The notes beneath the pieces are model-generated. The model searched no databases and was not told the origin of the DNA. It was given only the letters and a program-made list of their open reading frames with translations. Positions 44,813 through 53,519 of a DNA stretch of 64,000 nucleotides are shown here, one piece after another (position 1 is the first letter of the stretch; each line of letters starts with the position of its first letter). The translations under genes and the position numbers were made by a program. Source of the DNA: Clostridiaceae bacterium (GTDB taxonomy: Bacteria; Bacillota; Clostridia; UBA1212; DUPL01); assembly GCA_012838385.1 (NCBI GenBank), contig DUPL01000121.1:1-64000 (forward strand). Reading direction: 5' to 3'.

Positions 44813-45520
44813 CTAAATATGGAACTTCTTCCTCATTTCATCCTTTACCCTCTTTTTCCTTTCAACTACAAGCATAACCAAAGATACAAGGACAAGAGGC
44901 ACGAACACTATCAGTGACCACTGAAGTTGAACATTGTCGTCCATATACATGTCTGTAACAATTTCAATAACCACCACCATGAGAGCAGTAAAGCTGAAGA
45001 AAAACGCCATCATTTTCAATACCCCAAACACCACATACTTTGCAGCCAGTATAATGATTAGTATGAAAAACGATGCACAGATAACAATCGGCAGCGCAAG
45101 AGACATAAACCATCCCTTTACCGGCACTATTTTCTCTATAAGCCAGAGGCCTAAACTCAGCGAAATTGTTCCTATTAAAAGGGATATTACATCTCTGTGC
45201 TTCCTCACCACAATAGGCGGCAGTACAAATGACCATAGAACACCCATTGCAATTGCCACATACAAGGACCAGGTTGCCTTTTCACTGATGACGTAATCGA
45301 CAATCACACAGGTTAAAGCAGGAAGAAAAGACAAAATGGTCGCAAGAAGGGCAGTCATCATCCTGTTTTCTGCCGGCAGGACGATATCATATCTTCTTGG
45401 GTAAGCCCTCTCCGCATTCTCATTGTAAGGCTTTCTGGGATTGACAACCTTCGTGTCACATAATGGACAATGGCTTTCTGATTCTCTTAATTCAACACCA
45501 CAATTGACACAGTATGACAT
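44813..45520 (-). CDS. Zinc-ribbon membrane protein, DUF6320-like
   Basis: A 235-residue protein: an N-terminal zinc ribbon with CVNCG and CPLC (residues 4-22), a linker with ENAERAYPRRYDIVLPAENR, then six membrane helices (about 55-210) and a basic KKRVKDEMRKKF tail. No enzyme motif is visible. Proteins of this shape are found in clostridia next to the acyltransferase-like and esterase-like genes that precede it here, so they probably act together at the membrane. Confidence 0.78.
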   Translation of the reverse strand: MSYCVNCGVELRESESHCPLCDTKVVNPRKPYNENAERAYPRRYDIVLPAENRMMTALLATILSFLPALTCVIVDYVISEKATWSLYVAIAMGVLWSFVLPPIVVRKHRDVISLLIGTISLSLGLWLIEKIVPVKGWFMSLALPIVICASFFILIIILAAKYVVFGVLKMMAFFFSFTALMVVVIEIVTDMYMDDNVQLQWSLIVFVPLVLVSLVMLVVERKKRVKDEMRKKFHI

Positions 45521-45522
45521 GT

Positions 45523-46797
45523 TTATTCACCCTCATAATTTTTATTGCTTTCAATTTTTACAGGTATGCCCATTTTGACAAGAGAGGTAAAAAAGTCCCT
45601 CTCCACATCACTGTCAATCAGCTTGCTGGTAAATGTAATGTTCAACTTATCTTTGAACCCCACTGCAGAAACAGCATGGGCATTGTTTCTCTGCCTGTTA
45701 AGTATGAAGTCAAACCTTTCCACATAAGGCATCATTTCATCGGGAAGGTTCATCTTTCCGATGTTGCTGAAAGTACATGTGGTAAGGGATTCTCCATACA
45801 TTCTGTAGGCCATAAGCATTCCAAAATTCTTTATAAACAAAGGCAGAATCTTCAAGAAAGGATTCCTTTCGCTTGAAATGTTTGTACTCATCATTGCATT
45901 CATGTTCTTCTCATTTATGTTTAATCCCATGAAATGATGCACCTGCGTTACTATCTCCTCAAAGGTATAGTTTCCGTAGGCCGGATCCACCCCGGGATTC
46001 GCATACAATACAAAATTTCTAAATGTCTTGCTTGGATAAAAAGCTCTTAAGTTCACAGGAATGCATATCTTTACAGGTTTCTTTTTTCTTGCACCTTCCC
46101 TTTCCTGCCTGTCCAAAAAGCATTTAATAAGCAATGCACACAAAAACTCTGTTATTGTAACCTTGTACTCTTTTGTCTTTTCGGAAAGCTTTCTAAGATT
46201 TATCTGTCCCGTAATTATCTTTATCTCGTTGTACTTAAGCTCGACACCTTTAGGATGATATGCTTTCCTTTCCTTCCTCGGCTTGTTTACCCTGAAGGAA
46301 GCATATTTTTGATATGAATCCTCCATTTCATCATCCGAAGGCTTCTCATTTATATCCAGAACTCCATGAGCATTTGGTATTTCAACTCCGCCCAATTTGA
46401 GATAATTGGCAGCAAGAGTTTTAAGAAACAGCATGGAGCTGTTTCCATCCGCAATAACATGGAACATCTCAACTGCTATTCGTCTTTCATAATATCTGAC
46501 CCTGAACAGAAAGCGGTTCTTGTTCGTTCTAAACCTTCTTAAAGGATTTGCAGAATCCTCTGAGACCTGAGGGCAGCCCTCCCTGTGCTCCAGGTAGTAC
46601 CAGAAAAGTCCCTTTTTCATGGCAAGGGAGAAATTGGGAAACCTGGGCAGCGTCATCTCAAGAGCTTTCTGCAGCCTGTCAGGATCAATTTCCTCATTCA
46701 GGGTAATTGATACTCTGAAATTGTTGGACCACATTGAATTTTTTGTAACAGGAAAAATTTTTGCAGCGTTATCAAGTCTATACCATTTCTTCTCCAT
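45523..46797 (-). CDS. Condensation-fold acyltransferase (alcohol acetyltransferase-like)
   Basis: A 424-residue protein of the CoA-dependent acyltransferase/condensation fold. The catalytic HxxxDG is present as FHVIADGNSS (His113, Asp117, Gly118), and a second part has VKICIPVNLRAFYPSKTFRNFVLYANPG, as in the DFGWG-side half. It probably forms an ester or acyl product with unknown substrates. The ATG at 46797 is preceded by GGAAGGG and overlaps the end of the esterase gene by 20 bp, so the two are coupled. Confidence 0.8.
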   Translation of the reverse strand: MEKKWYRLDNAAKIFPVTKNSMWSNNFRVSITLNEEIDPDRLQKALEMTLPRFPNFSLAMKKGLFWYYLEHREGCPQVSEDSANPLRRFRTNKNRFLFRVRYYERRIAVEMFHVIADGNSSMLFLKTLAANYLKLGGVEIPNAHGVLDINEKPSDDEMEDSYQKYASFRVNKPRKERKAYHPKGVELKYNEIKIITGQINLRKLSEKTKEYKVTITEFLCALLIKCFLDRQEREGARKKKPVKICIPVNLRAFYPSKTFRNFVLYANPGVDPAYGNYTFEEIVTQVHHFMGLNINEKNMNAMMSTNISSERNPFLKILPLFIKNFGMLMAYRMYGESLTTCTFSNIGKMNLPDEMMPYVERFDFILNRQRNNAHAVSAVGFKDKLNITFTSKLIDSDVERDFFTSLVKMGIPVKIESNKNYEGE

Positions 46798-47674
46798 CGG
46801 ACAACCCTTCCATAAACTCCTTGATTTCATTCAATGCTTCTATTGATTCGGGCACTTCAAAACCGTGCCATACATGCCACATTCCCTCAAATATGCTGAG
46901 CTTTGCTTCCACATTCGCCTCTTTAAGCCTTTCATACAAAATTTTCGAATCATCAAGCAGCACTTCATCGGAACCTACATGAACAAGAACAGGACAGAAT
47001 CCTGTAAAATCACCATATACGGGTGATATGTATGGATTTTTCAAGTACTCTCCATGACTGTACTTGAGCGCTGCAATTCTGAGCTCGTCGCTGGAAAGAA
47101 TCGGGTCTTTTTTATCCAAGGTTTTGTGGGATTCATTCGTTATGGTTAGATCCGCCCAGGCGGACAATGTAACCATGCCTATAGGGAGTTCCATGTTGTT
47201 ATCCTTTAGATAAAGCCCAAGAGCAAGGGCAAGACCCCCTCCTGCGCTTTCTCCCACAACCACAATGTTTTTAGGATTATAATCTTTTGTCAAATGCTTC
47301 CACACCTTCACCGCATCTTCAAGAGCTCTGGGAAAGGGGTTTTCAGGAGCGAGTCCGTACTCAAAAGTTAAAACACGGCTTTCAGTAACCTGGCATAGGA
47401 GACCTGCAACAGGTCTTGAGCTTATAATCGAACCGCTCAAATACGCCCCTCCGTGTACAAATAAAATGATTTTAGCGGAGTTCTCCTCCTTGGGAATAAT
47501 CCATTCAGCTTGACATGGGAAATCCGGAGCCGGAGATAGTCCTACTTCCTTTGGCACACCTTTTATAACTCCCAAAAGATTGTGTCCTTTTCTCCTCTTG
47601 TTCAAGCCAAGGCTGTTTATTATTGGTTTTACAGCTTTCATGCCTATTCCTAAAAATTTTCCTGATTTGCTCAC
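46778..47674 (-). CDS. HSL-family alpha/beta-hydrolase (esterase/lipase)
   Basis: A 298-residue carboxylesterase of the hormone-sensitive lipase family: oxyanion HGGAYLSG (His74-Gly76), nucleophile Ser143 in VVGESAGGGLALALG, Asp in VHVGSDEVLLDDS and His in MWHVWHGFE. No signal peptide is evident. It starts at GTG with AGGGGATT upstream. It is the first gene of a three-gene operon with the acyltransferase and the zinc-ribbon membrane protein; a linked ester-forming and ester-cleaving role is an inference. Confidence 0.9.
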   Translation of the reverse strand: MSKSGKFLGIGMKAVKPIINSLGLNKRRKGHNLLGVIKGVPKEVGLSPAPDFPCQAEWIIPKEENSAKIILFVHGGAYLSGSIISSRPVAGLLCQVTESRVLTFEYGLAPENPFPRALEDAVKVWKHLTKDYNPKNIVVVGESAGGGLALALGLYLKDNNMELPIGMVTLSAWADLTITNESHKTLDKKDPILSSDELRIAALKYSHGEYLKNPYISPVYGDFTGFCPVLVHVGSDEVLLDDSKILYERLKEANVEAKLSIFEGMWHVWHGFEVPESIEALNEIKEFMEGLSDGEEMV

Positions 47675-47734
47675 TTTCTTAATCCCCTTTCAACTCCTCA
47701 CTATATTATACCATACAAACTAAATTCATACATA

Positions 47735-47763
47735 TTGTATTTGCCTTAATCAGAGTATATAAT
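47735..47763 (+). promoter_or_regulatory. Promoter of the helicase-like gene
   Basis: TTGTAT at 47735-47740, 17-bp spacer and TATAAT at 47758-47763. An extended -10 on the other strand (near 47704) serves the divergent esterase operon. Confidence 0.65.
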
Positions 47764-47794
47764 GTTTATACAAATATTTTCGGAGGTATGAAAA

Positions 47795-49369
47795 ATGCTG
47801 GACAGATCTCTTCAAAACTGCGAGATTGTTTCAAATATCAATATGGAAAGAAAGGAAGACTTTGAATTTCTTTGCAACCATATTGTCCTGTGCATAAGAA
47901 CCAACAACAAGCCAAACAGGCTGTATACAAACTTTGTAAACACCCATACGGGGAATATAAAGCAAAAGGAGAAGGTGGACGAAAGGGAAGCCCCATTGAG
48001 GCATGCAGGTTTCCCAGAAAAGGAAGGTCATCTTGCAAACGGACAAAGGGATGCCATAAACAATTTGAACTTTATGAAAAGCGGAGAGTTTTTCTCTGTT
48101 AAATATGCAAATACCGATATAAAACTTTCCACCATCAAATCCATGGTGTTTAACAACTTGATTCAATCCGCTCTGGGAAGCGGTCCTGCCCCTATCACAG
48201 TCTATGCAGGCAATGATGAAACCATAAAAGATTTACTGGCATATATGAACATGCAGGACGAGGGAAACACGCTGTGCAAAAGATGGTTGGAAGGAATAAA
48301 TACTATTGCCACATACGTAAACGACAAGTACGATGCTCGTGAATTCCAGGCGATTACAAAAGACGGAAAAGGCTTCATTACTAAAAAGGACGAAATGGTC
48401 GCCATTGATGATATGAAGCAGAAGTTCATGTACAACTGTTTCCTGCTTTTTGACAGGAACTTTACCGATCTGACCACATGCCGCGACCTGCTTCAGACAA
48501 GGCTTGTCCTTCTGGAGGATGCAAAGAAAAGAATAATCGAAGCTTCCCAAAATTTGAACTTTGACAAATCACCACAGGAACTTAAACGGAAACTTGATGA
48601 AGATATTTCAAAGTTCACTGACAGGCAAAACAAGTTGAATGCCAGACTAAATGAATGGAAGGAATATTTCAACTCTCTTCCAAAAGGACTTAAATTCCTT
48701 GTGAAGAAAAAGATTCAGGAGAAATTTGAAGGTTTCGTACAGGATGAAGAAAAAGATATCTTTTCATCCGACTCAACCTATGAAGATGTAGAAAAACATT
48801 ACAATGACAAGATACAGACTGTAAAGAATGGGCTTGATGACTACAAGAAAGACAAAAAGTATGCTTTCGATGTGTTAGATGCACTTGATGCCTTGAAAAA
48901 CCTTGGAATTGACATTGAAAATAAGCTGACAAGTCTAACACTGGATGAAGTAAATGAGATTCTTGACAGCACAGTCCGCTATCATCAGGTATGGTATGCC
49001 CTCCATTATTACGAATGCAGGTGGCTTATGGGAGAATACTCCCTCAAAGACGTTTACAAGCATTTGGTTACAAAAGATGTTATAGAAAGAAGATATCGCC
49101 GTCTTTCCATGATTACACCACTTCTTGTAATGAATTTTGAGGATGTTCCCTACAACTTCTTTGCCTATGTATCGGAGGACAAACCCATCTCCCCCATTAC
49201 CGACTTCATGGATCTGTTGATTCTGGATAATGCGGATACAATTCCTGCAGGAGTTGGCGCAAATGTCTTTTTCCTTGCCAAACAGGCAGTTGTCTTTGGA
49301 AAAGAAGAAAAATTGAACGACAGCGTGTTTGACGTATCAAGCAAAAGCTGCATTGTGAATATTGATTAG
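47795..49369 (+). CDS. Degenerate, truncated SF1 helicase-like protein
   Basis: A 524-residue protein resembling the first RecA domain of Dna2/Upf1-type helicases. GQRDAINNL (83-91) matches the Q motif; the next loop, VKYANTDIKLSTIKSMVF (102-119), stands where GxxxxGK[ST] should be but keeps only the lysine; LLILDNADTI (474-483) replaces the DEA(D/S) Walker B; and VVFGKEEKL (500-507) replaces GDxxQL. The middle (about 235-370) is a coiled coil. The protein ends there, lacking the second RecA domain. ATP hydrolysis is unlikely. The long open frame, good Shine-Dalgarno (GGAGGT) and promoter suggest a retained protein, perhaps structural or regulatory. Its end overlaps the next gene by four bases. 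Confidence 0.65.
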   Translation: MLDRSLQNCEIVSNINMERKEDFEFLCNHIVLCIRTNNKPNRLYTNFVNTHTGNIKQKEKVDEREAPLRHAGFPEKEGHLANGQRDAINNLNFMKSGEFFSVKYANTDIKLSTIKSMVFNNLIQSALGSGPAPITVYAGNDETIKDLLAYMNMQDEGNTLCKRWLEGINTIATYVNDKYDAREFQAITKDGKGFITKKDEMVAIDDMKQKFMYNCFLLFDRNFTDLTTCRDLLQTRLVLLEDAKKRIIEASQNLNFDKSPQELKRKLDEDISKFTDRQNKLNARLNEWKEYFNSLPKGLKFLVKKKIQEKFEGFVQDEEKDIFSSDSTYEDVEKHYNDKIQTVKNGLDDYKKDKKYAFDVLDALDALKNLGIDIENKLTSLTLDEVNEILDSTVRYHQVWYALHYYECRWLMGEYSLKDVYKHLVTKDVIERRYRRLSMITPLLVMNFEDVPYNFFAYVSEDKPISPITDFMDLLILDNADTIPAGVGANVFFLAKQAVVFGKEEKLNDSVFDVSSKSCIVNID

Positions 49370-50193
49370 ACTACTGCAAAAGTGGCTTCATATTCTTTTA
49401 GTTTCCAGAAAATATCGTATACGCTGCTTCCAATTTTCTCAAGAGCGGCCAAATCAATTGAATAAGGCTCGTCCTTATTCAATTGATTTACAATTAATTT
49501 TAACAGTACTGCCAATTCCTTGTGCAGTTTCTTGCCCACATACCATCTTTTATCCACGGGAAAGGAGTATTTGTCCGCATCGATATTCCTTGCCCTCAAT
49601 CTGCTCTGGACAACACATATTGCATAAAGGTCTGCAAGCAAAACGCATCCAAGATGTCTCTTTCTAATATCCACGTCAATGAATTGAATATTCTCACTTA
49701 TCAATGTCTTTCTCTGGCATATCTTTTTTACCTCAGGATATTCCTTGCTCATAAGCTCGTATGCAATCATCCGCGATGCAAATGCGTTCCAGAAAGCATA
49801 ACCCATCATGGAGTCAATTTCAAACTCATCCTCCCCTATTCTATTCCTGTCATACTCTCCCTTGTGTATTGCATACACTTTCGCAAGTTCCGAATACAGG
49901 GCAAAGGTAAAGTATTTTTCCGTTGAGTACGGTCTGTTGGTAACCAGCACATAAGCACAGTCCTCATACACCAAAGAAACGCTCCTCAAAAATGTAGTAC
50001 GCTCATTAAGTTCTTCAAGGGACAACTTGTCCTCTCCTTTAACCTGGCTTATCTCTTTTATCCTGTCCTGTATCTGCTCATTGTGACAAAACTCCACGTA
50101 TATTTCATATTTCGAAAAGTCAACATTGCAATACTCATCAAAGAACCTTTCCTTTTTGACATTCAACAGCTCAATAACTTCACGTTTGACCAT
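49366..50193 (-). CDS. Unknown protein, paralogue A of a tandem pair
   Basis: A 275-residue soluble protein with no signal peptide. It is paralogous to the gene upstream: YEDCAYVLVTNRP, ALYSELAKVYAIH, MMGYAFWNAFASRMIAYEL and LADLYAICVVQSRLRARNI align with matching text in the partner, as does PYSIDLAALEKIG near the end. The ALYSELAKVY and FWNAFASRMIA helices recall the active-site helix and following E-containing helix of zincin-like (ImmA/IrrE) folds, but no HExxH is present. I do not recognise a function. It converges on the helicase-like gene. Confidence 0.6.
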   Translation of the reverse strand: MVKREVIELLNVKKERFFDEYCNVDFSKYEIYVEFCHNEQIQDRIKEISQVKGEDKLSLEELNERTTFLRSVSLVYEDCAYVLVTNRPYSTEKYFTFALYSELAKVYAIHKGEYDRNRIGEDEFEIDSMMGYAFWNAFASRMIAYELMSKEYPEVKKICQRKTLISENIQFIDVDIRKRHLGCVLLADLYAICVVQSRLRARNIDADKYSFPVDKRWYVGKKLHKELAVLLKLIVNQLNKDEPYSIDLAALEKIGSSVYDIFWKLKEYEATFAVV

Positions 50194-50214
50194 AATTCTT
50201 CACTCCCTTCATAA

Positions 50215-51012
50215 TCAAGAACCTGTCAGACCCTTGTAATCGAACATGGCATCATCAAATTTTCTCAGCTCAACTCCAAGTTTTATTAATATCTTCTCAG
50301 AGATGATATATGGTTCTTCCTTGAGACTTTGTTCGAGCAGTATCTCATGGATGTTGTCCGCATGCATTTTGACTCGTGCACCAAGTATAAAGGTGTCATC
50401 TATGGGAAAAGAGATATTCCTTGCACCAAGTTTCTTTCTCAACATAAGAACGGAAAACAAATCCGCCAAAGGATAAAAACCTGTAAGCTGGTTTATTCCC
50501 ACATAAGGCAGTTTGGCAAAACCTGAACTTATGTATCTGATATCGGTACAAAGCTCCCTAATTCTGGAATACTCTTCTGAAAGCAGTTTGTTGGCTATAA
50601 ATTTGGTGGCGTATTCAATCCAGAATCCGTACCCGATAAGGCAGTTTGCAATAAAGGAAAATTGCAGTATGTCGCTTCTTTTTACACAGCAGCTTCTTGT
50701 TACATAAATTCTCGCCATTTCAGTATACACAGCACCGGTTACGTAAAAATCCGTCAGTTTTGGCACATCCTTTATCAATACATATGCCTTGTCCTGATAT
50801 ATAAGTGTGGTGGCATTTGACAGTTCGCCCTGTTCATTCAGGGACATTAATGTGAACAAGTCCCTGCCGTTCCTTTCAAATATGCCTTCTATCCTTTCAA
50901 GCAGCTTGTCCTCCCTGGCAATTTCAATATCTACCGGGTATTCCTTCAGGATATTGCAGGGAAACTTGGAAAGGAAGCGCTCTTTTGCACTTAGAATAGA
51001 GATGGTTTTCAT
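50215..51012 (-). CDS. Unknown protein, paralogue B of a tandem pair
   Basis: A 265-residue soluble protein. Shared motifs with paralogue A are YQDKAYVLIKDVP, AVYTEMARIYVTR, LIGYGFWIEYATKFIANKL and LADLFSVLMLRKKLGARNI. As in A, a zincin-like layout is suggested without the metal-binding histidines. The ATG at 51012 follows AAGGAGG by nine bases; a longer frame is not supported. A terminator for glpK lies just upstream, so the pair is probably transcribed from a weak promoter or by readthrough. Confidence 0.6.
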   Translation of the reverse strand: MKTISILSAKERFLSKFPCNILKEYPVDIEIAREDKLLERIEGIFERNGRDLFTLMSLNEQGELSNATTLIYQDKAYVLIKDVPKLTDFYVTGAVYTEMARIYVTRSCCVKRSDILQFSFIANCLIGYGFWIEYATKFIANKLLSEEYSRIRELCTDIRYISSGFAKLPYVGINQLTGFYPLADLFSVLMLRKKLGARNISFPIDDTFILGARVKMHADNIHEILLEQSLKEEPYIISEKILIKLGVELRKFDDAMFDYKGLTGS

Positions 51013-51043
51013 TCGGGGGAACCTCCTTGAGGGGGTAATATAC

Positions 51044-51101
51044 AAAAAAGCTCCTCACAAAAATTAACGCAGACTTTTATTCGTTAATTCGTATAAGGAG
51101 C
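51044..51101 (-). terminator. Long bipartite terminator of glpK
   Basis: On the minus strand GCTCCT and AGGAGC close a long hairpin whose interior also pairs ATTAACG with CGTTAAT (51082-51088 and 51063-51069). It is followed by TTTTTTG. Confidence 0.75.
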
Positions 51102-51171
51102 ATTCATTACTACGTATCTATTCAGTTTAACCTTATTCTAATATGTCCAATTCCATTTGTCAAATATTACT

Positions 51172-52647
51172 TCATTTTTGTGTAACAAGGCCTACTGCCC
51201 ATTTCCATCTGTCAATTATTTTACGTCTTTCATCCTTCGTCATTTCCGGCACAAACTTTCTGTCTACCTTGTATTTCTGTCTTATCTCATCCTTTGATTC
51301 AAAGAACCCAACCGTAAGACCCGCAAGCAAAGCAGCACCAAAACCGGTGGATTCCGTCATCTTCGGCCTTACAATCTCCATATTTGTTATATCTGCCTGG
51401 AACTGCATGAGGAAGTTGTTGCTTGTAGCTCCTCCGTCCACCTTGAGACTTGATATGTCCACCTTGGCATCCTGTTTAATGACTTCAATAACATCCCTAC
51501 ACTGGAATGCTATGGATTCAAGAGCGGCTCTTGCAATATGATACTTGTTCGTCCCCCTGGTTATGCCAAACATGGAGCCTCTTACATCCATGTTCCAATA
51601 AGGTGCACCCAGACCTGTAAATGCAGGAACAAAAACAACGCCCAAACTGTCCTTCACCTTTAAGGCAAACTCTTCCGACTGGGCTGAACTCTCAAGTATT
51701 CCAAGTTCGTCCCTAAGCCACTGGATTACAGAACCTCCTGTAAACACGCTGCCTTCAACAGCATACTTCCTCATGACGCCCACATCCGATGCAAGAGTTG
51801 TTATCATGCCGCTGTCGCTTTGTATAAACTCATCGCCTGTATTTACCAGCAAAAAGCATCCGGTTCCATAGGTGTTCTTCATATCGCCTTTTTCAAAACA
51901 ATTCTGCCCAAACAAGGAGGATTGCTGGTCTCCGCTTAAGGCTGCAATAGGTATCGTATGGCCAAAACAAGTCGTTTCTCCAAATACATGCCCTGAAGGG
52001 CAAACCTCCGGAAGCATGCTTTTTGGAATATCAAACTCTGAAAGAAGCCTTTCATCCCACTTCATGTCCCTTATATTAAAAAGCATTGTCCTCGAGGCAT
52101 TTGTACTATCTGTCATGTGCTTTTTTGTGAAATTGTACAAAAGCCAGGAATCTACAGTACCAAAAAGCAAATCTCCGTTTTTGGCCCTGTCATACGCACC
52201 TTCCACATTGTCAAGAATCCACTTAACCTTTGTGGCGGAGAAATATGCGTCAACTATCAAACCTGTATTCTCTTTTATATAACCAAAAAGCTCCTTGCGT
52301 CTCTTAATCTCGTCACACATGGAGGCACTTCGCCTGCACTGCCATACAATGGCATTGTAGACAGGCTCTCCAGTGTATCTGTCCCAGACGATTGCAGTCT
52401 CCCTTTGGTTCGTAATGCCAATTGCACAAATTTCCGCAGCAGAAATTCCCGCCTCTTTTATAACATCATTAATTACACTGAAGGACGACTCATATACTTC
52501 CTTAGGATCATGCTCAACCCATCCCGCATTCGGATATATTTGAGTCAGCTCTTTCTGCTTCTTGTGAATCAGATTCAAGTCTCTATCAAAAAGAAGCGCC
52601 TTTGACGATGTGGTACCCTGGTCAAGACTAATGACATACTTTTTCAA
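51172..52647 (-). CDS. glpK: Glycerol kinase
   Basis: A 491-residue FGGY kinase: ISLDQGTTSSKALLFDRD, WVEHDPKEVYESS, TNQRETAIVWDRYTGEPVYNAIVWQCRR, NASRTMLFNI, ALSGDQQSSLFGQ, NTYGTGCFLLVNTG and DGGATSNNFLMQFQADI with MTESTGFGAALLAGL. It phosphorylates glycerol to glycerol-3-phosphate. No glpF or glpD is adjacent; instead it overlaps by four bases a lipase-like gene that could release glycerol. AGGAGGCAGTAA precedes the ATG. Confidence 0.96.
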   Translation of the reverse strand: MKKYVISLDQGTTSSKALLFDRDLNLIHKKQKELTQIYPNAGWVEHDPKEVYESSFSVINDVIKEAGISAAEICAIGITNQRETAIVWDRYTGEPVYNAIVWQCRRSASMCDEIKRRKELFGYIKENTGLIVDAYFSATKVKWILDNVEGAYDRAKNGDLLFGTVDSWLLYNFTKKHMTDSTNASRTMLFNIRDMKWDERLLSEFDIPKSMLPEVCPSGHVFGETTCFGHTIPIAALSGDQQSSLFGQNCFEKGDMKNTYGTGCFLLVNTGDEFIQSDSGMITTLASDVGVMRKYAVEGSVFTGGSVIQWLRDELGILESSAQSEEFALKVKDSLGVVFVPAFTGLGAPYWNMDVRGSMFGITRGTNKYHIARAALESIAFQCRDVIEVIKQDAKVDISSLKVDGGATSNNFLMQFQADITNMEIVRPKMTESTGFGAALLAGLTVGFFESKDEIRQKYKVDRKFVPEMTKDERRKIIDRWKWAVGLVTQK

Positions 52648-53519
52648 CTTACTGCCTCCTCGATAAAATCAAGAATATCCTTAAAAACCATTTCCCTGTT
52701 CAGCTCATTCAGAAGCTCGTGCCTGCAGTCTTCGTACAGTTTCACCCTTACATCCTTGACATTTGCCTTCTTCATCCTCTCGACAAGCTTCAAAACACCT
52801 TTTCCGTTGTTTGAAACCGGATCCCTGTCCCCTGATACAAACAAATATTTTAAATCCTTGTCTAGGCTTTTTGCCCATTTTGAGCTATTTACTTCTTTCA
52901 AAACCTTGAACATCTCAAAATATGCTTTAGATGTAAAAGTAAAACCGCACAAATCATCTTTCACATAATCCACAACTCTTTCGTGGTCTCTTGTCAGCCA
53001 GTCAAAATCCGTCCTGGTTGGCTTGAAAGCTTTGTTGTACATGCCGAAACTTAAACGAGACAGCAGTTTGCTCTCATGTTTTTCGCCTCTAAACAAAACT
53101 TCAATACCAGCAATAAATTTGGCAAGAGGAATAATTCCATTTACCCCCTGGGTTCCGCTAAAAACATATGCATCGAATTCACCTTTGTGTTTTGATGCGA
53201 TGTATTCTGCAAAAAACGAACCCATGGAATGTCCAAAGCAAATGATCCTCATGCCATTATACATTTCCCTAATACTCTTGTTTAACTCCAAAACAGCCTT
53301 CACAACATCCTCATGGCTTTTGAAATACCCCTTTTTTTCACCCACAGACCTGCCGTGTCCAGGCAGGTCTGTACCGCAAACCACATACCCATGATCATTC
53401 AAAAATGACGCAAACTCTCTGTATCGATCAAAATGTTCCGCCATGCCGTGTATGACATGCACGACACCTTTGATATTATTCACAGGAGTAAAGATATATG
53501 TTCCGCCTACTCGATTCAT
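52644..53519 (-). CDS. Monoacylglycerol lipase-like alpha/beta-hydrolase
   Basis: A 291-residue hydrolase of the serine aminopeptidase S33/MGL branch: VIHGMAEHFDRYREFASFLNDHGY, GTDLPGHGRSVGEKKG, catalytic Ser in CFGHSMGSFFAEY, Asp in SGDRDPVSNNGKG and His in EDCRHELLNE. Likely products are glycerol and fatty acid from monoacylglycerol or lysolipids. The downstream overlapping glycerol kinase fits that reading. Its start overlaps the previous gene's stop by four bases. Confidence 0.88.
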   Translation of the reverse strand: MNRVGGTYIFTPVNNIKGVVHVIHGMAEHFDRYREFASFLNDHGYVVCGTDLPGHGRSVGEKKGYFKSHEDVVKAVLELNKSIREMYNGMRIICFGHSMGSFFAEYIASKHKGEFDAYVFSGTQGVNGIIPLAKFIAGIEVLFRGEKHESKLLSRLSFGMYNKAFKPTRTDFDWLTRDHERVVDYVKDDLCGFTFTSKAYFEMFKVLKEVNSSKWAKSLDKDLKYLFVSGDRDPVSNNGKGVLKLVERMKKANVKDVRVKLYEDCRHELLNELNREMVFKDILDFIEEAVS

